The notes: generated by a model from the sequence alone, not told the origin. A DNA stretch of 64,000 bases from Pseudomonas palleroniana (GCF_003031675.1 NZ_PYWX01000090.1:1-64000); one strand, 5' to 3'. Counted from the first letter of the stretch, positions 33,624 through 43,051 are shown. Made by a program: numbers and translations.

Positions 33624-34655
33624 ATGTATACCCTGGCCCGCCAGCTGTTGTTCAAACTTTCCCCGGAAACCTCCCATGATCTGTCCCTGGACTTGATCGG
33701 TGCCGGTGGCCGCCTGGGTCTCAATGGCCTGGTATGCAAGGCTGCGGCGAAAGTGCCGGTGTCGGTGATGGGGCTCGAGTTCCCTAACCCGGTCGGCTTG
33801 GCTGCGGGCCTGGACAAGAACGGCGCGGCCATCGACGGTTTCGCGCAGTTGGGTTTCGGCTTTGTCGAAATCGGCACCGTGACCCCGCGCCCGCAGCCGG
33901 GTAACCCCAAGCCACGCATCTTCCGCCTGCCGGAAGCCGAGGCGATCATCAACCGCATGGGCTTCAATAACCTGGGGGTCGATCACCTGCTGTCGCGGGT
34001 GCAGGCGGCGAAGTACAAGGGCGTCCTGGGGATCAATATCGGCAAGAACTTCGACACGCCCGTGGAGCGTGCGGTGGATGACTACCTGATCTGCCTGGAC
34101 AAGGTCTACGCCCATGCCAGCTATGTCACCGTCAACGTCAGTTCGCCGAATACCCCGGGCCTGCGCAGCCTGCAGTTCGGTGACTCCCTCAAGCAATTGC
34201 TCGAAGCCTTGCGCCAGCGCCAGGAAGACCTGGCGGTGCGTCATGGCAAGCGCGTGCCTTTGGCAATCAAGATTGCCCCGGACATGAGTGATGAAGAAAC
34301 CGTGCTGGTGGCTCAGGCCCTGATGGATTCGGGCATGGACGCGGTGATCGCGACCAACACGACCCTCAGCCGCGTCGGTGTTGAAGGTCTGGCGCATGGG
34401 GATGAGGCGGGTGGCCTGTCGGGTGCGCCGGTACGGGACAAGAGCACGCATATCGTCAAGGTGCTGGCGGCTGAGCTGGCCGGGCGTTTGCCGATCATTG
34501 CCGTGGGCGGTATCACCGAAGGCAAGCATGCTGCCGAGAAGATCGCGGCCGGCGCCAGCCTGGTGCAGTTGTACTCAGGTTTCATCTACAAAGGGCCGGC
34601 GCTGATTCGCGAGGCGGTGGATGCGATCGCGGCGAGCGGGCTTGCGTCGCGCTGA
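33624..34655 (+). CDS. pyrD: Dihydroorotate dehydrogenase (quinone), class 2
   Basis: 343-residue inner-membrane-associated flavoenzyme oxidising dihydroorotate to orotate in pyrimidine synthesis with quinone as acceptor. The amphipathic N-terminus (MYTLARQLLFKLSPETSHDLS) is the class 2 membrane-binding region. The catalytic Ser lies in NVSSPNTPGLR, and FMN-binding AVGGITEGKHA and LYSGFIYKGP are present. Its stop is followed by the composite repeat region. The ribosome-binding site is weak. Confidence 0.97.
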   Translation: MYTLARQLLFKLSPETSHDLSLDLIGAGGRLGLNGLVCKAAAKVPVSVMGLEFPNPVGLAAGLDKNGAAIDGFAQLGFGFVEIGTVTPRPQPGNPKPRIFRLPEAEAIINRMGFNNLGVDHLLSRVQAAKYKGVLGINIGKNFDTPVERAVDDYLICLDKVYAHASYVTVNVSSPNTPGLRSLQFGDSLKQLLEALRQRQEDLAVRHGKRVPLAIKIAPDMSDEETVLVAQALMDSGMDAVIATNTTLSRVGVEGLAHGDEAGGLSGAPVRDKSTHIVKVLAAELAGRLPIIAVGGITEGKHAAEKIAAGASLVQLYSGFIYKGPALIREAVDAIAASGLASR

Positions 34656-34690
34656 GCTCACTGCGCTCTTTGTCGTGAGCGGGCTCGCCC

Positions 34691-34854
34691 TAATGCCAGT
34701 CAGTTAAGTCTTAACGCTGTCACTGTGGGAGGGGGCTTGCTCCCGATAGCGGTGGATCAGTCGATAAACTGCTGGCTGGCACACCCTCATCGGGAGCAAG
34801 CCCCCTCCCACAAGTTATTCATCGTCCGTTCTATTGCTTAACTGACTGGCATTA
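34691..34854. mobile_element. MITE-like 164-bp element with 18-bp terminal inverted repeats
   Basis: The element begins TAATGCCAGTCAGTTAAG and ends with the exact inverse complement CTTAACTGACTGGCATTA. It is bounded by GGGCTCGCCC (34681-34690) and GGGCTTGCCC (34855-34864), a 10-base near-perfect direct repeat that could be a target duplication. Because those flanks are also near-palindromic REP sequence, the duplication is not certain. It encodes no protein. Confidence 0.55.
34723..34812. repeat. REPIN inside the MITE-like element
   Basis: GTGGGAGGGGGCTTGCTCCCGATAGC at 34724-34750 and its inverse ATCGGGAGCAAGCCCCCTCCCAC at about 34789-34811 form a long palindrome. It is the same REP family as at 1-60, 155-242 and 44407-44473. 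Confidence 0.85.
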
Positions 34855-34943
34855 GGGCTTGCCCCGCGCGGCGGTGTGTCAGGCGGCCCAAACTTACCTG
34901 ACACACCTCAGCGCGGGGCAAGCCCGCTCACTACAAGAGCAGC

Positions 34944-34972
34944 AATAAAAAGGGCTCCATAAGGAGCCCCTG
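34944..34972 (-). terminator. Intrinsic terminator of rmf
   Basis: On the minus strand GGGGCTCC, a 4-base loop TTAT, GGAGCCC and TTTTTATT follow in order. This is a good Rho-independent terminator about 85 bases beyond the rmf stop codon. Confidence 0.85.
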
Positions 34973-35056
34973 GGCCGAAGCCCGCCGCCCGAATGGGGCG
35001 TGCGTGGTTAATTCATTACAGCTTCAAAAGTGTCGTGTCGGAGTTAAGTGCCCTGA

Positions 35057-35272
35057 TTAGCCGACGGCGTGAAGTTCGTTGAGTCTGTGGATGCCCGCAG
35101 TGCCAGTCATACCGTCCCAGTTGTCGCCGCGTCCTTCTCGCCAGCCGTTGATCCAGGCTTGGCGTACCGACGGTAGAGTAAAAGGGCAAAGCTCACGGGA
35201 TTTTCCATGAACGCCATATTGATATCCGCGTAAAAATGCTCTTTCCAACGGATCACGCTTAAGTCTTCTCAT
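35057..35272 (-). CDS. rmf: Ribosome modulation factor
   Basis: 71-residue basic protein, the normal length of RMF, which dimerises 70S ribosomes into inactive 100S particles in stationary phase. Family sequence is evident: MRRLKRDPLERAFLRGYQYG at the N-terminus, then CPFTLPSVRQAWINGWREGR. AGGG lies about nine bases before the ATG. It is transcribed away from rlmL and has its own terminator, as at the same place in P. aeruginosa. Confidence 0.95.
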   Translation of the reverse strand: MRRLKRDPLERAFLRGYQYGVHGKSRELCPFTLPSVRQAWINGWREGRGDNWDGMTGTAGIHRLNELHAVG

Positions 35273-35804
35273 AGGGTGTTTCCCTCACTTGTTGACTGTC
35301 TTGATATCCTTCAGCCTCATCCGAGGCCGGGCAGAGTTTTTCTGCCGTTGGTGGGCTCGCTGCCGGCGTGGCGAGCCAATGTGTCGGCGTCGTTACGGCG
35401 CCAACCTGTGTTGAGTTCTAACCAATAGGTCACATGGATTCAATGATCGTTTTGTCATAAGCACGTAACGATAACGATGCTATAGCCATAAGCTGGGATG
35501 GCTTTTCGCCCCATTTATCGGGCAAAGCCAGCTATGATGTGCCTTGCGAAGCGGATAGGTTTAATCCTTTAGTGAGAATGTCCGCCCGTTGCAGTCGGTT
35601 ATTATTCGACGAAGGGTCGGAATATTACTTTCTGTTACAGCCAATTGTTTATCTGCCCCGTCAATTCAAGGCCCAAAAGCCCGGCAGCCGGGGTGGAACG
35701 GCACATTCGTGCCACGCGAGCACTCTTCGAGAAAAGTGCTTGATTGAAAACCGAGCCGGCGATGCGTCGCCCGTTCACTGATTGCTGAAAAGCCTGGAAT
35801 GCCC
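35273..35804. other. Intergenic region between divergent rmf and rlmL
   Basis: About 530 bases without a convincing gene. It should carry the growth-phase-controlled promoter of rmf and the promoter of rlmL. I see an AT-rich stretch around 35400-35480 and two small hairpins: AGCCAT/ATGGCT at 35484-35503, followed by TTTT, and AGCACT/AGTGCT at about 35718-35741. Neither has an assigned function. Confidence 0.5.
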
Positions 35805-38069
35805 ATGTCGGACCGTTTTGAACTCTTCCTCACCTGCCCCAAGGGCCTTGAAGGCCTGCTGATCGAGGAAGCCGTCGGGCTTGGCCTTGAGGACGCCCGC
35901 GAGCACACCTCGGCCGTGCGCGGCATGGCCGATATGGAAACCGCCTACCGCCTGTGTCTCTGGTCGCGCCTGGCCAACCGTGTGCTGCTGGTACTCAAGC
36001 GCTTCCCGATGAAGGACGCCGAAGACCTCTACCACGGCGTGCTGGATATCGAATGGGCTGACCACATGGTCCCGGATGGCACCCTGGCGGTGGAATTCAG
36101 TGGCCATGGTTCCGGTATCGACAACACCCACTTCGGCGCGCTGAAGGTCAAGGATGCGATCGTCGACAAACTGCGCACCCCGACCGGCGAACGCCCGTCC
36201 ATCGACAAGATCAACCCGGACCTGCGTATTCACCTGCGCCTGGACCGTGGCGAGGCGATCCTGTCCCTCGACCTGTCCGGCCACAGCCTGCACCAGCGCG
36301 GTTACCGCCTGCAGCAGGGCGCCGCACCGTTGAAGGAAAACCTGGCGGCCGCGATCCTGATCCGTGCCGGCTGGCCGCGCATTGCCGCCGAGGGCGGCGC
36401 GCTGACCGACCCGATGTGCGGTGTGGGCACCTTCCTGGTGGAAGGCGCGATGATCGCTGCCGACATGGCGCCCAACCTCAATCGCGAACTGTGGGGCTTC
36501 ACCACCTGGCTGGGTCACGTCCCGGCGTTGTGGAAGAAACTGCATGCCGAGGCCGCTGAACGTGCCGCCGTCGGCATGAACAAAACCCCGCTGTGGATTC
36601 GGGGCTACGAGGCTGATCCGCGTCTTATCCAGCCGGCACGCAATAACATCGAACGCGCAGGCCTTAGCCATTGGATCAAGGTGTACCAGGGCGAAGTCGG
36701 CACCTTCGAGCCGCGCCCGGACCAGAACCAGAAAGGCCTGGTGATCTGCAACCCACCCTACGGTGAGCGTCTGGGTGATGAAGCAAGCCTGTTGTACCTC
36801 TACCAGAACCTCGGCGAGCGCCTGCGCCAGGCCTGCATGGGCTGGGAAGCGGCGGTGTTTACCGGCGCGCCGGACCTGGGCAAGCGCATGGGGATCCGCA
36901 GCCACAAGCAGTATTCGTTCTGGAACGGTGCCTTGCCGTGCAAATTGCTGCTGATCAAGGTCAATCCGGACCAATTCGTCACGGGCGAGCGCCGCACGCC
37001 CGAGCAGCGTCAGGCCGAACGTGAGCAAGCCGCCTACGATCAAGCCCCGGCCGAGCCGCAAGAGCGCCAGTACAACAAGAACGGTAACCCGATCAAGCCG
37101 GCCCCGGCTCCTGTGGTCGAGCAGGCACGCTTGAGTGAAGGCGGGCAGATGTTCGCCAACCGCCTGCAGAAAAACCTCAAGCTGCTGGGCAAGTGGGCCA
37201 AGCGCGAAGGCGTGGATTGCTACCGCGTGTACGACGCCGATATGCCGGAATACTCCATGGCCATCGACCTGTACCACGACTGGGTGCACGTGCAGGAATA
37301 CGCCGCGCCGAAATCCATCGACCCGGAAAAAGCCTCCGCGCGCATGTTCGATGCGCTGGCGGCCATTCCCCAGGCGCTGAACATCGACAAGAGCCGCGTC
37401 GTGGTCAAGCGTCGCGAGCGTCAGAGCGGCACCAAGCAGTACGAACGTCAGAGCGCCCAGGGCAAGTTCACCGAAGTCAGCGAAGGCGGCGTGAAGTTGC
37501 TGGTCAACCTCACGGATTACCTGGACACCGGTCTGTTCCTCGACCACCGTCCGATGCGCCTGCGCATCCAGAAAGAGGCCGCCGGCAAGCGCTTCCTCAA
37601 CCTGTATTGCTACACCGCCACCGCCAGTGTGCACGCGGCCAAGGGCGGCGCGCGCAGCACCACCAGCGTCGACCTGTCCAAGACCTACCTGGACTGGGCG
37701 CGTCGCAACTTCTCCCTCAACGGTTTCTCCGACAAGAACCGCCTGGAGCAGGGTGATGTGATGGCCTGGCTGGAAGCCAGCCGCGATGAGTTCGACCTGA
37801 TCTTCATCGACCCGCCGACCTTTTCCAACTCCAAGCGCATGGAAGGCATCTTCGACGTGCAGCGTGACCACGTGCAGCTGCTTGACCTGGCCATGGCCCG
37901 CCTGGCACCGGGCGGCGTGCTGTACTTCTCCAACAACTTCCGCAAGTTCCAGTTGGAGGACAACCTCAGCGAACGCTATGCGGTCGAGGAAATCAGCGAC
38001 AAGACCATCGACCCGGATTTCGCACGTAACGCGAAGATCCACCGGGCCTGGAAAATCACCGCGCGCTGA
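35805..38069 (+). CDS. rlmL: Bifunctional 23S rRNA (guanine) methyltransferase RlmKL
   Basis: 754-residue fusion of RlmL (m2G2445) and RlmK (m7G2069). An N-terminal THUMP domain is followed by the first Rossmann methyltransferase with GVGTFLVEGAMIAAD and the catalytic NPPY at 316-319. A linker rich in charged residues follows (about 390-445), then the second methyltransferase with DPPTF at 669-673. An ATG two codons upstream (35799) is possible; 35805 gives the N-terminus MSDRFELFLTCPKGLEGLL seen in relatives. It is followed by a strong terminator. Confidence 0.96.
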   Translation: MSDRFELFLTCPKGLEGLLIEEAVGLGLEDAREHTSAVRGMADMETAYRLCLWSRLANRVLLVLKRFPMKDAEDLYHGVLDIEWADHMVPDGTLAVEFSGHGSGIDNTHFGALKVKDAIVDKLRTPTGERPSIDKINPDLRIHLRLDRGEAILSLDLSGHSLHQRGYRLQQGAAPLKENLAAAILIRAGWPRIAAEGGALTDPMCGVGTFLVEGAMIAADMAPNLNRELWGFTTWLGHVPALWKKLHAEAAERAAVGMNKTPLWIRGYEADPRLIQPARNNIERAGLSHWIKVYQGEVGTFEPRPDQNQKGLVICNPPYGERLGDEASLLYLYQNLGERLRQACMGWEAAVFTGAPDLGKRMGIRSHKQYSFWNGALPCKLLLIKVNPDQFVTGERRTPEQRQAEREQAAYDQAPAEPQERQYNKNGNPIKPAPAPVVEQARLSEGGQMFANRLQKNLKLLGKWAKREGVDCYRVYDADMPEYSMAIDLYHDWVHVQEYAAPKSIDPEKASARMFDALAAIPQALNIDKSRVVVKRRERQSGTKQYERQSAQGKFTEVSEGGVKLLVNLTDYLDTGLFLDHRPMRLRIQKEAAGKRFLNLYCYTATASVHAAKGGARSTTSVDLSKTYLDWARRNFSLNGFSDKNRLEQGDVMAWLEASRDEFDLIFIDPPTFSNSKRMEGIFDVQRDHVQLLDLAMARLAPGGVLYFSNNFRKFQLEDNLSERYAVEEISDKTIDPDFARNAKIHRAWKITAR

Positions 38070-38091
38070 TTGCCGCAGCGCAGTGCACCTG

Positions 38092-38131
38092 AAAGCCGCA
38101 AACCTGAATTTTCCAGGTTTGCGGCTTTTTT
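38092..38131 (+). terminator. Intrinsic terminator of rlmL
   Basis: AAGCCGCAAACCTG and CAGGTTTGCGGCTT form a 14-bp stem around a 6-base loop, followed by TTTT. This is a strong Rho-independent terminator 23 bases after the stop codon. Confidence 0.92.
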
Positions 38132-38217
38132 ACGCTGGTCAAATTCCGGACCGATGGCTATAACTTAATCCCTAGCCAAAGTGACACCCCCGCACGCTGG
38201 CGTTGTGAGTGTTGCCT

Positions 38218-40656
38218 ATGCCTTTACCCGCTGCCCGCCCGAAAATCCTAGGCTTTATCAGTGAGCAGGCGTCGGCTTGGCTGGTGGCATTGGTGGTATT
38301 ACTGGCAGGCTGCGCGCTGACGGCGGTTGTCGCGTGGGCGGCTGCCGACCTTTATCAGCAACAGGTGCGCCAGCGTTTCCAGTTGCTGGTCAATGAACGT
38401 TCTACACGCATTCAGGAACGTTTCGAGGACCAGGAGCAACGCCTGGGCAGCCTGCGGCGTTTCTTCATCAACTCCGCTGATGTCTCTCGCGAAGAGTTCG
38501 ACGGCTTCGCCCAGCCCTTGCTGTTGCATACCCGCGCCTATGCGTGGGCGCCCCGGATATTTCGCGAGCAACGCGCTCCGTTTGAGCAAGAGATCTCCCG
38601 ACAGCGCGGCAGCCCTTTTGTGATCCGTGAACTCAATGCGGCGGGCAATTTGGCCGCGGCACCCGAGCGCGATGAGTACGTCCCGGTGCTGTACAGCCAG
38701 ACCCAGAGCCTGCTGGGCTCACCCCTGGGGTTTGACCTGCTGGCCCAGCCCCTGCGCCGATCGGTCCTTGAGCGTGCGCAAAAAAGTCGCAAACCGGCAG
38801 TGTCCCAGCCGATGCAACTGGTCGGGGTGGAGCCCGCCTACGCAGCCGGCGTGTTGTTGGTGTCGCCGGTGAGCAAAACCCCGGACGCCGAGCCCTACGG
38901 GTTTGTGATGGCGGTGATCAGCATGCGTCAGCTGGTGGCCGAGGGGCTGCCCAAGTCGACACGCGACAACCTGGTGATGCAGATCGTCGACACCTCCGAC
39001 GATCAGGAGCGTGTGCTGTATGCCTCCAGTAATTCGGTGGGCGACAGCGGCCTGGCCGCTGCGCGCCGGATCACCCTGGGCGACCATGTCTACATCCTGA
39101 GCCTGCGTGCCAGTAAGGTATTCGACCAGGCCAACCACTCTTCGATGAGCATGATCCTGACCATGGGCGTGCTGCTCAGTCTCTTGCTCAGTGCCTTGCT
39201 TTACGTACTGGTCAGCCAACGCCAGCGCGCCTTGAAACTGGTGGAGCAGCGCACCGTGCAGTTGCGCCTGCGCGAGCAAGAATTGCGCGGCGCCCATGGC
39301 CAATTGCGCAGTGTGCTGAATGCGGCGACCCAGGTCGCGATCATCGCCACCGACTTGCGTGGCGTGATCAACACCTTCAATGCTGGTGCCGAGCAAATGC
39401 TGGGGTTCAAGGCCGAACAGGTGTTGGGGCAACTGAGCCTGGACAGCCTGCACCTGCCTTCGGAACTGGAAGCCCGGGCCGTGCACTTGAGCGCGGCGTT
39501 GGGCAAGCGTATCGCACCCTGCCAGGCGATGCTGGTGGAAAGCCCGGACAGCCAGCATGAAGCCCGTGAGTGGACCTTGAGGCGCGAGGACGGCAGCCAC
39601 TTGACGGCCAATATGCTGCCGACGGTGTTGCTCGATGAGCACGGTCTGTGGATCGGGCACCTGGCGATCTACCGCGATGTCACTGAGCAAAAACGTGCCT
39701 ACGAGGCCCTGGCGGCACGCGACCGTTTGCTGAAAAAACTCAGCGCCCATGTGCCCGGTGGAATCTTCCAGTTCACCGTGGAGCCTCAGGACCGCTGGCG
39801 CTTCATCTATGCCAGTGACGGCATGCGCGATATCTATGAAATCGAACCGGGCGTGTTGCAGCAGGATGCGAGCAGCGTTCTCGAGCGTATCCATCCGTTG
39901 GACGTGGAGCGGGTGCGCAACTCGATTCGTCTGTCGGCGTTGCAGTTGAGCCATTGGCGCGAAGAGTATCGGGTGCAACTGCCGCACCGGGGCCTGCGCT
40001 GGATTCGCGGTGAGGCCACGCCGGAAGAGTTACCGGGAGGCGGTACGTTGTGGCATGGCTATGTGTCGGATATTTCCGATCTGAAGCGGGTCGAGGAAGA
40101 GCTGCGCACGCTGTCGATTACCGACGCGCTGACGGGTATCCATAACCGGCGCTATTTCCAGGATCGCGTCAAGGCGGAGATGATCCGGCTTAACCGGACC
40201 TGCGGCGCATTGTCATTGATCATGTTCGATATCGACCATTTCAAGCGGATCAACGATCAGTACGGGCATGGCGTAGGCGACGGGGTTCTGCAGGAACTGT
40301 GCAAACGCGTACTTCAGCGTCTGCGTCGCAGCGATGTGTTTTGCCGTCTGGGTGGCGAAGAGTTTGTGGTGTTGTGCCCCAATACCGATGGCGACCAGGC
40401 CTACAGCCTTGCGATGGCGCTGTGGGAGTCGCTGCGCTGTACGCCGATGGAGACGGTGGGCATCGTGACCGCCAGCTTTGGTGTGGCCAACTGGCGGGTC
40501 GACGAAGGGGTTGATGGGTTGTTGCTGCGTGCGGACTCGGCGGTGTATGTGGCCAAGCAGGCGGGCAGGGACCGGGTAGAAATGTGTGGCAGGGGCGGTG
40601 CGCCGAGTCGATTGAATCGCGAATCCGGTGAGTCAGCCAAAATCTGGGGTGACTGA
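38218..40656 (+). CDS. CHASE-PAS-GGDEF diguanylate cyclase
   Basis: 812-residue membrane sensor that should make cyclic-di-GMP. Two transmembrane helices (about 18-42 and 312-332) enclose a periplasmic CHASE-type domain (with YAWAPRIFREQR and GVLLVSPVSK). Cytoplasmic PAS domains follow (about 360-490 and 505-635), then a GGDEF domain with active-site GGEEF at 712-716 and an intact inhibitory I-site RRSD at 703-706. FDIDHFKRINDQYGH is typical. An upstream GTG at 38209 is an alternative start. It is monocistronic, between the rlmL terminator and convergent dacB. The ligand is unknown. Confidence 0.92.
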   Translation: MPLPAARPKILGFISEQASAWLVALVVLLAGCALTAVVAWAAADLYQQQVRQRFQLLVNERSTRIQERFEDQEQRLGSLRRFFINSADVSREEFDGFAQPLLLHTRAYAWAPRIFREQRAPFEQEISRQRGSPFVIRELNAAGNLAAAPERDEYVPVLYSQTQSLLGSPLGFDLLAQPLRRSVLERAQKSRKPAVSQPMQLVGVEPAYAAGVLLVSPVSKTPDAEPYGFVMAVISMRQLVAEGLPKSTRDNLVMQIVDTSDDQERVLYASSNSVGDSGLAAARRITLGDHVYILSLRASKVFDQANHSSMSMILTMGVLLSLLLSALLYVLVSQRQRALKLVEQRTVQLRLREQELRGAHGQLRSVLNAATQVAIIATDLRGVINTFNAGAEQMLGFKAEQVLGQLSLDSLHLPSELEARAVHLSAALGKRIAPCQAMLVESPDSQHEAREWTLRREDGSHLTANMLPTVLLDEHGLWIGHLAIYRDVTEQKRAYEALAARDRLLKKLSAHVPGGIFQFTVEPQDRWRFIYASDGMRDIYEIEPGVLQQDASSVLERIHPLDVERVRNSIRLSALQLSHWREEYRVQLPHRGLRWIRGEATPEELPGGGTLWHGYVSDISDLKRVEEELRTLSITDALTGIHNRRYFQDRVKAEMIRLNRTCGALSLIMFDIDHFKRINDQYGHGVGDGVLQELCKRVLQRLRRSDVFCRLGGEEFVVLCPNTDGDQAYSLAMALWESLRCTPMETVGIVTASFGVANWRVDEGVDGLLLRADSAVYVAKQAGRDRVEMCGRGGAPSRLNRESGESAKIWGD

Positions 40657-40685
40657 CCGCCCGAATTCGCGAGTCTCCTGCCGGG

Positions 40686-42146
40686 TCAGAGCACCGGCGC
40701 TGCAGCGCTCAGTTTCGGCTGGCGATACAGGTCCAGCAATACCTGATCCAGCACCGACGAAGCGCCCCACGGCTTCGAGTCGTTGAGAATGGCCACCACG
40801 ACCCAGGTATTGCCATTGTTGTCCCGGCTGAACCCGGCGATAGCGCGCACGGTGTTCAAGGTGCCGGTTTTGACATGGGCTTCGCCGCGCAAAGCCGTGG
40901 TCTTCAGGCGTTTACGCATGGTGCCGTCGGTACCGGCAATCGGCAGTGAGCTGATGTATTCGGCCGCGTAAGGGCTTTTCCAGGCGGCTTGCAGCATGGC
41001 CGCCATTTCGCGGGCACTGACCCGTTCGGCGCGGGACAGGCCGGAGCCGTTTTCCATCACCAGGTGAGGGGCGGTGATGCCTTTCTTCGCCAGCCATTGG
41101 CGTACTACGCGTTGCGCCGCCTTGGCATCGTCGCCATCGGCATCGTTGCGAAACTGTGCACCCAGGCTCAGGAACAACTGCTGGGCCATGGTGTTGTTAC
41201 TGTATTTGTTGATGTCGCGGATGATTTCCGCCAGGTCCGGCGAGAACGCACGGGCCAGCACCTTCGCATCCTTGGGCACCGGTGCCTGGATATCGCGGCC
41301 TTGGATCGTGCCGCCCAACTCCTGCCAGATCGCGCGTACGGCGCCGGCAGTGTAGGTGGCGTGGTCCAACAGCGACAGGTAAGTCTGCGAACTGCAGCCA
41401 TCACCCAACTGGCCACTGACCGTAACGGTCACGCTGCCATCGGCCGCAGTCGTGGGGTTGTAGCGTACGTCGCCGGTGCATTGCTTGGCATTGTTCGCCT
41501 TGACCTGATTGTCGATGCGGATGCTCGCGATCGGTGGTTCGACCGACACGATCACCCGGCCTGAGTCGTTGCGGGTGACAAAGCGCAGGGCCTTGAGGTT
41601 GACCAGCAAGGCATCGGGCTTGACCAGGAACGGTTTGTTTTCGTCGTTGCCGTCGTCATTGAATTCCGGCAGTTGTGGCTGGTTGAAGAAACTGCGGTCC
41701 AGCACCAGGTCGCCGGTCACTTGCTGTACGCCGTTGGCACGCAGATCGCGCATCAGCAGCCAGAGTTTTTCCATGTTCAGCTTGGGGTCGCCACCCCCCT
41801 TGAGGTACAGGTTGCCACGCAACACGCCACCGTTGAGGGTGCCGTCGGTGTAGAACTCGGTCTTCCACTGATGATTGGGGCCGAGCATTTCCAGGGCCGC
41901 ATAGGTGGTGATCAGCTTCATGGTCGAGGCCGGGTTCACCGAGACGTCAGCGTTGAAAATGGTCGGCGTGCCTGGACCGTTCAACGGCAGCATCACCAGA
42001 GACAGCGAGGTGTTCTGGATTTTGGCTTTCTGGAGGGCCTGCTGAACATTCGGGGGCAGGGTGTTATTGACGGGGGCAGCGGAGACGGAAAAGGCCAGTG
42101 GGAGGAAAAAACCGGCAATGAGCACTGAACGTAAAGATTTGATCAT
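40686..42146 (-). CDS. dacB: D-alanyl-D-alanine carboxypeptidase/endopeptidase (PBP4)
   Basis: 486-residue periplasmic penicillin-binding protein of class C (PBP4/DacB) that trims or cleaves peptidoglycan cross-links. A signal peptide (about 1-23, FSVSAA) precedes the SxxK motif S74-T-M-K77. The SxN motif is in KYSNNTMAQQ and the KTG motif is in HVKTGTLN. The large insertion between the first two motifs is characteristic of this class. The ribosome-binding site before 42146 is poor, but the signal peptide supports this start. Confidence 0.94.
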   Translation of the reverse strand: MIKSLRSVLIAGFFLPLAFSVSAAPVNNTLPPNVQQALQKAKIQNTSLSLVMLPLNGPGTPTIFNADVSVNPASTMKLITTYAALEMLGPNHQWKTEFYTDGTLNGGVLRGNLYLKGGGDPKLNMEKLWLLMRDLRANGVQQVTGDLVLDRSFFNQPQLPEFNDDGNDENKPFLVKPDALLVNLKALRFVTRNDSGRVIVSVEPPIASIRIDNQVKANNAKQCTGDVRYNPTTAADGSVTVTVSGQLGDGCSSQTYLSLLDHATYTAGAVRAIWQELGGTIQGRDIQAPVPKDAKVLARAFSPDLAEIIRDINKYSNNTMAQQLFLSLGAQFRNDADGDDAKAAQRVVRQWLAKKGITAPHLVMENGSGLSRAERVSAREMAAMLQAAWKSPYAAEYISSLPIAGTDGTMRKRLKTTALRGEAHVKTGTLNTVRAIAGFSRDNNGNTWVVVAILNDSKPWGASSVLDQVLLDLYRQPKLSAAAPVL

Positions 42147-42446
42147 AAGGAATAAAACCCTGCTGCTGAGGAGGGTGAAAAGGTGAGGGGTAAATAAGAA
42201 AAATCCCTCAATGGTCATGAAAGTGTCGGCATTATGCCCCAAGGTGCATGCCGTTGTAGCTGAACGATAGCGGGTAATTGGCGTTTTTTTCAGGCACGGG
42301 ACCGCTCTGCCGGCGAATTCGGCTGGTGAGCGCTTTGGATATCAAGGATTGAAGGCTTTGGAAGGGCAGCCCTGCGGCGTGCGGCTTGTAGCGAGGGGTG
42401 AGGCTTAAACAAACAGGGCCATCACGAAGGATGGCCCTGATGGCGA
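42147..42446. other. Intergenic region between yggL and dacB
   Basis: 300 bases on the minus-strand path from yggL to dacB. The yggL terminator occupies 42407-42439. The rest should hold the dacB promoter; I see no further gene, repeat or clear operator. Confidence 0.5.
42407..42439 (-). terminator. Intrinsic terminator of yggL
   Basis: On the minus strand AGGGCCATC, a 6-base loop and GATGGCCCT form a perfect 9-bp stem followed by GTTTGTTT. It lies just after the yggL stop codon. Confidence 0.75.
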
Positions 42447-42791
42447 TCAAGCAACAGGGTTGATCGGCTTTTCCGGGTACCACACGTCCAGCAATGGGCT
42501 GACTTCGGCTTTGGTCAGTTCATCTCGGGACTTGAGCCAGGCTTCAACCTTGGCACGCTGCTCTTCGCTGACCGAGCCACGCTTCTGCAGGCAGACCAGA
42601 CCGTAGTCGTCACCGCCGACGTAGCCCAGGCCGTTGGCTTCCATGGCTTCTTTCAGGAACGCGTCGAGAAATGCATCGATTTTATCGTCAGCCAGATTTT
42701 CCTTGAATTCCAGGTTCAGCTCGAACCCCAATTCCTGGAACTCGTCCACACACAGTTTTTTGCGCAGACGCTGGGAGCGGTTAGTGGCCAT
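42447..42791 (-). CDS. yggL: YggL family 50S ribosome-binding protein
   Basis: 114-residue small protein of the YggL (DUF469) family, reported to bind the 50S subunit. Typical segments are RSQRLRKKLCVDEFQELGFEL near the N-terminus and IDAFLDAFLKEAMEANGL, FGGDDYG-like GYVGGDDYGLVC, then VEAWLKSRDEL. GAGG nine bases before the ATG supports the start. It matches the gene next to dacB in other pseudomonads. Confidence 0.93.
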   Translation of the reverse strand: MATNRSQRLRKKLCVDEFQELGFELNLEFKENLADDKIDAFLDAFLKEAMEANGLGYVGGDDYGLVCLQKRGSVSEEQRAKVEAWLKSRDELTKAEVSPLLDVWYPEKPINPVA

Positions 42792-42985
42792 GAAAACATT
42801 CCTCTTAATAAATATCGGTGCGCACTCTACCAGTTAATAGGCCTGACTGCCCCATTTGCGTGCTATCACCGTCTGCCGCCGGGCAGAAAACCGATGTTTG
42901 CCGGGGCGGTAAAGTCTGCCGGGGTGGGCTTGATAAACAGTGGTTTGTACCACTCGGCGGGTCTTTTTAACCGTTTATGCATGGC

Positions 42986-43023
42986 TTCATGGTGGTGTAA
43001 TAAATCCATGCTGCCGCGATGCC
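42986..43023 (+). promoter_or_regulatory. Shared upstream element, copy A (before FAD oxidoreductase)
   Basis: This 38-base segment, centred on GTGGTGTAATAAA and followed by TGCTGC, matches 47983-48020 at 29 of 38 positions without gaps. TGGTGTAAT fits an extended -10 promoter box. It lies 29 bases before the oxidoreductase start codon. It may be a promoter plus operator shared by the two oxidoreductase operons. Confidence 0.55.
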
Positions 43024-43051
43024 ATGACTGACCCTTGACGGATACCCACTT

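Larger units (their letters stand above)
34670..34937. repeat. Composite repeat: REPIN split by an element carrying another REPIN
   Basis: The outer arms GTGAGCGGGCTCGCCC (from about 34675) and GGGCAAGCCCGCTCAC (to about 34932) belong to one REP family. The right half forms a further palindrome around GTGTGTCAGG/CCTGACACAC. The left arm is interrupted after 34690 by the 164-base element described separately. The whole structure lies between pyrD and rmf, which converge, and accounts for the 401-base gap 34656-35056 together with the rmf terminator. Confidence 0.8.

Noticed and set aside
34656..34940. Repeated palindromes considered as a CRISPR array
   Set aside because: There are inverted, nested REP palindromes rather than evenly spaced direct repeats with unique spacers, and no cas genes.
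35775..38042. 755-codon open frame antisense to rlmL
   Set aside because: Shadow of the rlmL frame; no domain and atypical composition.
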